A stretch of DNA of 10,343 bases from DATJGF01 sp035495315. GTDB taxonomy: Bacteria; Verrucomicrobiota; Verrucomicrobiia; Limisphaerales; UBA8199. The DNA lies in the NCBI GenBank assembly GCA_035495315.1, contig DATJGF010000202.1, positions 1 to 10,343 on the forward strand. Direction: 5' to 3'. Under the pieces are notes generated by a model. That model was not told the DNA's origin and ran no database searches. It saw nothing but the letters and a program-made list of their open reading frames with translations. Below, piece after piece: positions 6,029 to 10,343 of the stretch (position 1 is its first letter; each line of letters starts with the position of its first letter). The position numbers and the translations under genes are program-made.

Positions 6029-6331
6029 ATGAATGTATTGTTCGGCCTGTTTAACCTCGGTGGAGGCGAGATTATTCTTATTCTCGCCCTGGTGCTGATT
6101 TTGTTCGGGGCCAAGAAGCTGCCAGAGCTGGCCAAAGGATTGGGTACCGGTATTAAGGAATTTAAGAAGGCAACGCGGGAAGTGACGGAGGAGGTTTCGA
6201 ATGCAATGGATGAAACTTCGCCGCCACCTAAGCGCCTGCCGCCTACCACCAACCCTTCTGTCTCCACCGAGACGCCGCACGTCGAGACCAATCAAACTGT
6301 TCCCCAGTCTTCTACCAGTCCAAAGGTTTGA
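6029..6331 (+). CDS. tatA: Sec-independent protein translocase subunit TatA
   Basis: TatA oligomerises in the inner membrane with TatC to move folded twin-arginine proteins to the periplasm. From the ATG at 6029 the product is 100 residues: a short N-terminus, one membrane segment (about 12-26, with Glu14 at its outer edge), the conserved Phe26-Gly27 hinge, an amphipathic helix (KKLPELAKGLGTGIKEFKKA, 29-48), then a hydrophilic tail rich in Pro, Ser and Thr. An in-frame ATG at 6014 would add five residues; I prefer 6029 because MN at this spacing is usual for the family. Neither start has a clear Shine-Dalgarno. tatC follows after 21 bases and is surely co-transcribed. No tatB is present, so this may be a minimal TatAC system, or another TatA/B may lie elsewhere. 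Confidence 0.95.
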   Translation: MNVLFGLFNLGGGEIILILALVLILFGAKKLPELAKGLGTGIKEFKKATREVTEEVSNAMDETSPPPKRLPPTTNPSVSTETPHVETNQTVPQSSTSPKV

Positions 6332-6352
6332 AGTCGCTGAGGGGTTCCAATC

Positions 6353-7378
6353 ATGGTGGATGAACCCGAAGCGCAACCGCTTGAGGCACTAGAGGACGAA
6401 GAGGGCGGACCGGTAAAGTCGTTCCTCGAACACCTCGAGGATCTGCGGTGGGTACTCATTAAAAGCCTTTCCGCCGGCGGAGTCGCGATGCTCATTTGCC
6501 TGCTCGGGGGTAATTACATGATGCGCATCCTCGAGTGGCCGTTGCGACGTGCGCCGGCGCGTCACCACGAGGGTGGCCAAACCATCCGAGTTACTTTCGG
6601 CACTAACCAGGTTGGCCACTTCATCGTCGCGACTAACGAGGCTTGGAGTTCCGTACTGGGAACCAACTCCAACGTCCAGCTCGAGATTGTGCCGGTTCTA
6701 AGCGGCACGAACCTCACTTTGGGGCTTAAGATCGCGCCGGATGCCGAAGCGGACTCGGGCAAACGGGAGAGGCTCGCAATAGAAATCATCAATCTCAGTC
6801 CTGCCGGTTCTTTCATCGTCGCGACTAAAGTGGCTTTCTATGGCGGTCTGGTGGTGGCTGCCCCATTCATCTTCTACTTTGTAGCATGCTTCGTATTTCC
6901 GGCGTTGAAAATGCGGGAGAAAAAGTATGTCTATCGTGGACTGGCCTTTGGCGCTGGCCTGTTTCTGACAGGCGTAAGCTTTTGCTATTTTGTCTTGATG
7001 CCGGTGGCCTTGGCGGCTTCAGCGCAATATGCCGAATGGCTCGGACTGGCCGTGAATCAGTGGCGGGCCGAGGATTACATCGGGTTTGTCTGCAAATTCA
7101 TGCTGGGTATGGGGCTGGGTTTTGAATTGCCAGTCGTAGTCCTAACCCTGGTTAAGATTGGAGTGCTCAATTATGCGATACTTTCCAAGGCGCGGCGTTA
7201 CGTCATTGTCATCAATGTCATTCTGGGCGCAGTTTTGACGACGCCGGAAGTTATCACCCAAATCCTGATGGCAGTACCGCTGCAAATCCTCTACGAGGTC
7301 AGTGTCTGGATTGCCTGGTACTGGGAACGCCAGGAGAAGAAGCGGGTGGCCGCTGAAGAAAGCGCCGCCGCTGCGTAG
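6353..7378 (+). CDS. tatC: Sec-independent protein translocase subunit TatC, enlarged first periplasmic loop
   Basis: TatC is the receptor for twin-arginine signal peptides. The 341-residue product is clearly longer than the usual size of about 250. The cytosolic N-terminus has FLEHLEDLR (24-32), the signal-peptide binding motif (Asp30 at the E. coli Glu15 position). Membrane segments lie near 34-55, 160-183, 194-222, 245-268, 283-297 and 302-322. Glu189 (FPALKMREKK, E. coli Glu103 position) and Glu258/Pro260 (GFELP, Glu170 position) are kept, as are TTPEVITQILMAVPLQILYE features of the last helices. The extra length is a periplasmic loop of roughly 100 residues (56-158) between helices 1 and 2, with predicted beta-rich sequence and FIVAT at both 90-94 and 154-158. 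GAGGGG (6339-6344) serves as Shine-Dalgarno for the ATG at 6353. Confidence 0.95.
   Translation: MVDEPEAQPLEALEDEEGGPVKSFLEHLEDLRWVLIKSLSAGGVAMLICLLGGNYMMRILEWPLRRAPARHHEGGQTIRVTFGTNQVGHFIVATNEAWSSVLGTNSNVQLEIVPVLSGTNLTLGLKIAPDAEADSGKRERLAIEIINLSPAGSFIVATKVAFYGGLVVAAPFIFYFVACFVFPALKMREKKYVYRGLAFGAGLFLTGVSFCYFVLMPVALAASAQYAEWLGLAVNQWRAEDYIGFVCKFMLGMGLGFELPVVVLTLVKIGVLNYAILSKARRYVIVINVILGAVLTTPEVITQILMAVPLQILYEVSVWIAWYWERQEKKRVAAEESAAAA
6620..6828 (+). repeat. In-frame 17-bp direct repeat within tatC
   Basis: The sequence TTCATCGTCGCGACTAA occurs at 6620-6636 and 6812-6828, 192 bases (64 codons) apart in the same frame. It encodes FIVATN and FIVATK. The surrounding codons also resemble each other (GHFIVATNEAW versus GSFIVATKVAF). 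The second copy sits where TatC helix 2 begins; the first lies inside the extra periplasmic loop. Confidence 0.8.
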
Positions 7379-7380
7379 TC

Positions 7381-7413
7381 CCGGAAATCCTTTCAGCGAC
7401 AAGGATTCTCCGG
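7381..7413 (+). terminator. Long hairpin directly after tatC
   Basis: CCGGA AATCCTT (7381-7392) pairs with AAGGATT C TCCGG (7401-7413), giving a 12-bp stem with one bulged C (7408) and an 8-base loop. It begins three bases after the tatC stop codon. There is no T-run, so it may act as a 3' stabilising structure or an inefficient terminator. Confidence 0.5.
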
Positions 7414-7430
7414 ACAATCCTCAAAATCTC

Positions 7431-7460
7431 TTTACAACTTGTGCGAGCAGGGGTTATGTT
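7431..7460 (+). promoter_or_regulatory. Putative promoter of the TIGR04073-type lipoprotein gene
   Basis: TTTACA (7431-7436) and TATGTT (7455-7460) are spaced by 18 bases and lie about 45 bases upstream of the ATG at 7503. They follow the tatC hairpin, consistent with a new transcription unit. Motif match is moderate. Confidence 0.35.
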
Positions 7461-7502
7461 GTCGGCCAGAAAAGAAATCTACCGGTTAATGAACCAAACC
7501 TT

Positions 7503-7937
7503 ATGTGTAAGAGCTTTCTCCTCCTGGCGGTGTTAGGTCTGCTGGCGACAGGCTGCGCCAATGTTGAAAATAAATTCGGCCGCGGGATGACCAACGTCAT
7601 GGAGCCATTGCGGATGGGTGAAATACGCCGCTCCATGGAACAGACGGCCCTCTTTGACAGTCCAGACGCTGCCTACGCGACCGGTTTCATTCGCGGTTTG
7701 AATCGTACCTTGGCACGCACAGGCATCGGCGTCTATGAGATGGTTACGGCCCCGTTCCCGCCCTACGACCCCGTCGCTACGGACTATTTGTCGCCCGGCC
7801 CCGTTTACCCGGATAGCTACGCACCCACCCTGGTTGAAGATTCCGCATTCTCAACCGACACAAACCTCGGTTTTGCGGGCGGCGACGTTCACCCGCTCAT
7901 GCCGGGCAGCCGCTTTCGTATCTTCGATACACACTGA
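7503..7937 (+). CDS. Exosortase-associated lipoprotein, TIGR04073 family
   Basis: The 144-residue protein resembles the TIGR04073 family, small exported proteins found in genomes with exosortase/PEP-CTERM sorting; its molecular role is unknown. From the ATG at 7503 it has a signal peptide (MCKSFLLLAVLGLLATGC) with lipidation Cys18; the box ATGC is acceptable but not ideal. Family features follow: KFGRGMTNV (24-32), a segment with GFIRGLNRTLARTGIGVYEM (61-80), and VTAPFPPYDP (81-90) leading into the Pro/Tyr-rich LSPGPVYPDSY (96-106). The open frame extends upstream to 7302 over the tatC end, but only the 7503 start gives a signal peptide. It sits between the Tat genes and ispE; I see no exosortase or PEP-CTERM substrate here. 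Family assignment is by recognition of the motif pattern. Confidence 0.8.
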   Translation: MCKSFLLLAVLGLLATGCANVENKFGRGMTNVMEPLRMGEIRRSMEQTALFDSPDAAYATGFIRGLNRTLARTGIGVYEMVTAPFPPYDPVATDYLSPGPVYPDSYAPTLVEDSAFSTDTNLGFAGGDVHPLMPGSRFRIFDTH

Positions 7938-7996
7938 TCGTCGGCATACCCTGTCGGTTTTTAGTTAGCTTTTGCTCGACGGTCCAGCTACTAGAT

Positions 7997-8011
7997 AGCG
8001 CTCATGGCGCT
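7997..8011 (+). promoter_or_regulatory. Small hairpin with the ispE start codon in its loop
   Basis: AGCGC (7997-8001) pairs exactly with GCGCT (8007-8011), leaving TCATG as the loop, which holds the ispE ATG (8004-8006). It might modulate initiation, but a 5-bp stem can arise by chance. Confidence 0.25.
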
Positions 8012-8876
8012 GGAAAAGCTGTCGCCCTGTAAAGTTAACCTGCTGCTCAATATCCTCGGCAAGCGTCCCGATGGTTTCCATGACCTCGAGACGGTCATGT
8101 ACCCCGTCCGCATTTACGACCGGCTGCGCTTTTCTATCGGCGGCAAGGGAATTCAATTGAAGTGCAACGAACCTTCGTTGCCGACCGATTCAGCGAATCT
8201 GGTTTATCGCGCCGCGGCTTCGTTCCTTGAGTCTGCAAAGATTGCCGAGGGCGTCCAATTGGAATTGGAGAAAAGCATTCCCATGGCAGCTGGCCTGGGA
8301 GGAGGCAGTGCGAATGCCGCGACCACATTGTTGGGACTTAACGAACTTTTTGGATCTCCGCTGGCTCCAGCGCGTCTGCACGAACTGGCAGCGTCGCTGG
8401 GCTCGGACGTCCCCTTTTTCCTCCACAATAAACCGGCGCTGGGCACCGGCCGCGGTGAGAAGATTGAACCCCTGGAAATGTTTGCATGCCTCAACGGCTG
8501 CGCGCTGCTGCTGATTTATCCGGGATTCGGCATTGCGACTGCGTGGGCGTATCAGCAGTTGGCTCGTTTTCCCGAGGCGCTGAATGGCCGGGCTGGCCGG
8601 GCCAAGCAGCTCATCTCGCTGCTTCAATCCTCTGATTTGAAGACTGCCGCGTCGCAATTTTACAATTCTCTTGAAGCGCCGGCTTTCTGGAAATTCCCTT
8701 TGCTCGTGTTGTTCCAGGAGTTTCTGCGCACAAACGGCGCCATTGCGACATTGATGTCCGGCAGCGGCTCTACGAGTTTCGCCCTGGTGCAATCTCAGTC
8801 GGCGGCGGAAACCCTGGCAGAAAGATTTAAAGTGAAGTTCGGTGACAACAATTGGATCGCGGTGGTGCCCGCGTAA
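8004..8876 (+). CDS. ispE: 4-diphosphocytidyl-2-C-methyl-D-erythritol kinase
   Basis: IspE phosphorylates CDP-methylerythritol with ATP in the MEP (non-mevalonate) route to isoprenoids. The 290-residue product is normal for this GHMP-kinase family member. The N-terminus has SPCKVNLLLNILGKRPDGFH (7-26) with the catalytic Lys10; the ATP-binding glycine loop is PMAAGLGGGSANAATTLL (93-110); SDVPFFL (134-140) holds catalytic Asp135; LGTGRGEKI (146-154) and the C-terminal SGSGSTSFAL (252-261) complete the set of family motifs. The ATG at 8004 gives the standard N-terminus; no good Shine-Dalgarno is visible. It follows the TIGR04073-type gene after 66 bases on the same strand and may share its transcript. 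The gene downstream is convergent. Confidence 0.96.
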   Translation: MALEKLSPCKVNLLLNILGKRPDGFHDLETVMYPVRIYDRLRFSIGGKGIQLKCNEPSLPTDSANLVYRAAASFLESAKIAEGVQLELEKSIPMAAGLGGGSANAATTLLGLNELFGSPLAPARLHELAASLGSDVPFFLHNKPALGTGRGEKIEPLEMFACLNGCALLLIYPGFGIATAWAYQQLARFPEALNGRAGRAKQLISLLQSSDLKTAASQFYNSLEAPAFWKFPLLVLFQEFLRTNGAIATLMSGSGSTSFALVQSQSAAETLAERFKVKFGDNNWIAVVPA

Positions 8877-8908
8877 CCAGATTGCGCCGGGTTTCGCGAA
8901 AACGTTCC

Positions 8909-8936
8909 AAATCCGAGGGCCTTGCTGTTCGGATTT
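8909..8936. terminator. 8-bp inverted repeat between convergent ispE and TPR gene
   Basis: AAATCCGA (8909-8916) and TCGGATTT (8929-8936) are exact inverted copies around 12 bases. The site is 32 bases after the ispE stop and 36 bases from the end of the convergent gene. The outer A/T pairs provide a short T-run on either strand, so it is a plausible bidirectional terminator. Confidence 0.45.
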
Positions 8937-8972
8937 CTCGAAGTGGCTGCCCGCTACGGCTAGCCTGTTGTC

Positions 8973-9773
8973 TCAATGTCTTGGCGACTCTAGCTTCGAC
9001 GCTTCTTCGACTTTCTTCGTGAAAGCCTCCAATTGCGCGTCCCACTCTTTCCAACTGGCGCTCCACTCGGGGCTTTTCAGTTTTTCGCGCGCCTTGGGCC
9101 AAATCGCCTGCGCGGCGGCCAACTCGCGGCGCGCCTGGGTCCGGTCGCCCCATTTGAGGCAGCTGTCGATGAGGTCGAGGCGGTTTTCGGGATACTCAGG
9201 AGCGAGCTCGATAGCGCGCTGCAAATGCTGCCTGGCCTTGGAACGGCTGCCAATGCTGATGAGAGAAGGCGCATCGCGATACAACAGGCCGAGGCTGCGA
9301 TCAGCTCCGGCAAAATCAAAATTCTTATCGAGGTCCGCTGCGGCCGTCAATTCACGCTCCATTTGGGTGACAATTTTGAGAGCGCCAACGCTCTTGGTGC
9401 GGGCCAATTCGCCCAGATTCAGAGCGAGGTAATAGTGGGCTGGAGCACAATTGGCATTAGTGACGAGGGCCTTTTGGCAGGCGGCAATCGCGCGTTCGGC
9501 GATTTCAGCTCGCTCGGTGTTATTGGTCGCCAACTCCCCCAAATCGAAACTGGCACGACCGAATTGCCAGGCCGCCTCCGCATGGCCTGGTTGCTCCTGG
9601 TATGTTTTGGCTTTCTCCTGATAAACCCGCTCGGCTTGTGCCCGAGGAGATGACTCGGCCGCATGTCCTGGACCCGATAAAGCCGTCGCAAATAACAAGA
9701 CTAGACACGAGCAGACGCTTATCCTGGGGAAGAGACTAAGAATTCCCAAGCCTGAACATCGAACATCGAACAT
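8973..9773 (-). CDS. Exported TPR-repeat protein
   Basis: The product is 266 residues from the ATG at 9773. A signal peptide is clear: hydrophobic VCSCLVLLFATALSG (20-34) with likely cleavage in GHA-AES (after 38). Helical tetratricopeptide-like repeats follow, for example around 65-104, APAHYYLALNLGELAR (110-125) and SKARQHLQRAIELAPEYPENRL (178-199). The block FDFAGADRSLGLLYRDAP (152-169) looks family-specific; I recall similar periplasmic TPR proteins in Verrucomicrobia, some with a resemblance to TRAP-transporter TatT proteins. Function is otherwise unknown. The frame stays open to an ATG at 9866, but both ATGs arise inside heptamer repeats; an in-frame TTG at 9749 beyond the repeat could be the original start. 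The gene is convergent with ispE. Confidence 0.8.
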   Translation of the reverse strand: MFDVRCSGLGILSLFPRISVCSCLVLLFATALSGPGHAAESSPRAQAERVYQEKAKTYQEQPGHAEAAWQFGRASFDLGELATNNTERAEIAERAIAACQKALVTNANCAPAHYYLALNLGELARTKSVGALKIVTQMERELTAAADLDKNFDFAGADRSLGLLYRDAPSLISIGSRSKARQHLQRAIELAPEYPENRLDLIDSCLKWGDRTQARRELAAAQAIWPKAREKLKSPEWSASWKEWDAQLEAFTKKVEEASKLESPRH

Positions 9774-9794
9774 TGAACGCTGAACGCTGAACAG
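9753..9794. repeat. Heptamer repeat array, left arm (6 units)
   Basis: Six 7-base units of the form YGAACRY follow without gaps: TGAACAT, CGAACAT, CGAACAT, TGAACGC, TGAACGC, TGAACAG. The array overlaps the 5' end of the TPR gene, where the complementary strand encodes MFDVRCS-type residues. It forms an inverted pair with the array at 9851-9886. Confidence 0.85.
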
Positions 9795-9850
9795 GGAACT
9801 CCTATGTCGCGTGCGAGGTGTTTCCTCTACCGGTAACCGTTCCGAATTTC

Positions 9851-9886
9851 GATGTTCAATGTTCAATGTTCGATTGTTCGACGTTC
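9851..9886. repeat. Heptamer repeat array, right arm (5 units, inverted)
   Basis: The units GATGTTC, AATGTTC, AATGTTC, GATTGTTC (one extra base) and GACGTTC are the same family read in the opposite direction. The 14 bases at 9861-9874 are an exact inverted copy of 9765-9778. The two arms and the sequence between them could form one long imperfect hairpin or cruciform. From here to the promoter at 9992 I see no further feature. Confidence 0.85.
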
Positions 9887-9991
9887 CAGATACGACTGCA
9901 TTCGCGCTTTTGATGCTGCTCTACGCCAGAGACGCCGTCTCCTTACGTCGTCGGCTACAAAATCTCCTGCCATCAGCTCCAGAATTAGGTG

Positions 9992-10020
9992 TTGCACCCG
10001 GCATATCCTGCATTTATACT
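9992..10020 (+). promoter_or_regulatory. Promoter of the small lipoprotein gene
   Basis: TTGCAC (9992-9997) and TATACT (10015-10020) are separated by exactly 17 bases. The -10 box matches TATAAT in five of six positions. The start of transcription would fall near 10027-10028, directly before the GTG at 10029. Confidence 0.55.
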
Positions 10021-10028
10021 TTGGTTTA

Positions 10029-10235
10029 GTGAGATTACAGTGGAAAGTACTGCGGGTAGCCGCATGCGCAAGCTTTCTGACGCTCCTCGCCGGTTGCGGC
10101 GGTTTTAGCGCCAGCCATAGCGTGTCGCCTGCGTCTTTCTTCCTGCCCGGGTTGCTTAAAGCGGACCCACCGCCTGCTGCCCCGGACCAAGAACTTCCCG
10201 CAGCTGAGCTCGGCACCAAGGTCGCTCAACGCTAA
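10029..10235 (+). CDS. Small lipoprotein, unknown function
   Basis: The GTG at 10029 begins a 68-residue protein with a good lipoprotein signal: basic start MRLQWKVLR, hydrophobic core, and a perfect lipobox LAGC with Cys23. The mature part is short and Pro-rich: GGFSASHSVSPASFFLPGLL (24-43) then KADPPPAAPDQELPAAELG. It has no folded domain that I recognise; similar small lipoproteins with an SVSP...FFLPGLL pattern seem familiar from Verrucomicrobia. The open frame extends upstream to 9852 but crosses the heptamer array and the promoter, so that part is not real. No other usable start codon lies between the upstream region and the signal peptide. It is followed after 37 bases by another gene on the same strand. 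Confidence 0.7.
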   Translation: MRLQWKVLRVAACASFLTLLAGCGGFSASHSVSPASFFLPGLLKADPPPAAPDQELPAAELGTKVAQR

Positions 10236-10272
10236 ACCCTCATTCCCCCATTCTAAATCCAAAAATGTAATT

Positions 10273-10343
10273 ATGCGATTTCCCTTCGCATTATCGGTGA
10301 AGATTGCGCGTCACATCGTGAAGCACAAAATGCGGCACACGCC
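10273..10343 (+). CDS. Start of a further gene, possibly a radical SAM protein (cut by window end)
   Basis: An ATG at 10273 opens a frame that runs to the window edge: MRFPFALSVKIARHIVKHKM and a few more residues (23 full codons). The basic, amphipathic start resembles the N-termini of HpnH-type radical SAM proteins (hopanoid adenosyl transfer), which typically begin with such a helix shortly before the Cys-rich cluster. The Cys motif is outside the window, so the product name is only a guess. The gene follows the small lipoprotein at 37 bases and may be co-transcribed with it. Confidence 0.5.
   Translation, partial: MRFPFALSVKIARHIVKHKMRHT

Noticed and set aside
8842..9432. Plus-strand open frame of 196 codons
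   Set aside because: It is antisense to the exported TPR gene and overlaps the ispE 3' end; the composition is that of a shadow frame.
9774..9866. N-terminal extension of the TPR protein to the ATG at 9866
   Set aside because: The extra 31 residues are encoded largely by repeat and spacer DNA, would precede the signal peptide, and look non-conserved. It remains possible but less likely.
9852..10028. Upstream extension of the small lipoprotein frame
   Set aside because: It begins inside the heptamer array, crosses a good promoter and would bury the lipoprotein signal peptide in the middle of the protein.

Overview
The window looks like a chromosomal housekeeping segment from a Gram-negative member of Verrucomicrobiota, most likely a Pedosphaera/Limisphaerales-type lineage. 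The case rests on: a TIGR04073-type (exosortase-associated) lipoprotein; a small conserved protein that I recall from Verrucomicrobia; a TatA/TatC pair without tatB in view; dnaA separated from dnaN; and tracts of GAACATC-like 7-base repeats and paired short palindromes of a kind I associate with these genomes. Taxonomy is inferred by reading the proteins, not by a search.

Left part (1-4178). The window opens inside the C-terminus of glutamine synthetase (glnA). About 420 bases of non-coding DNA follow, with several DnaA-box-like sites, then dnaA (753-2111). Convergent to dnaA lie purA (2518-3789, minus) and, just downstream of purA on the same strand, a small conserved hypothetical gene (2133-2465). 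Both dnaA and purA carry a terminator-like hairpin plus T-run directly before their start region. A 389-base divergent region holds the purA promoter.

Middle part (4179-7378). A large ABC-2 type permease with two homologous halves in one chain has no ATPase gene beside it here. A spacer follows with two tandem 7-bp palindromes (REP-like), then tatA and tatC. TatC has an enlarged first periplasmic loop bordered by an in-frame 17-bp direct repeat.

Right part (7379-10343). After a hairpin downstream of tatC comes a lipoprotein of the TIGR04073 family, then ispE (isoprenoid pathway kinase). Convergent to ispE is an exported TPR protein whose N-terminal coding region runs into a heptamer-repeat array. 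A second array in inverted orientation lies 51 bases beyond it. A small lipoprotein with a good promoter almost abutting its GTG start follows, and the window ends in the first 23 codons of another gene, possibly a radical SAM protein.

Together the genes serve nitrogen assimilation, replication initiation, AMP synthesis, export of folded proteins, envelope functions and isoprenoid synthesis. I see no prophage, CRISPR array, transposase or defence system. The most unusual items are the enlarged TatC loop, the inverted heptamer arrays, the REP-like pair with a compensatory base change, the fused-duplicate permease without an ATPase, and the leader hairpins before dnaA and purA.
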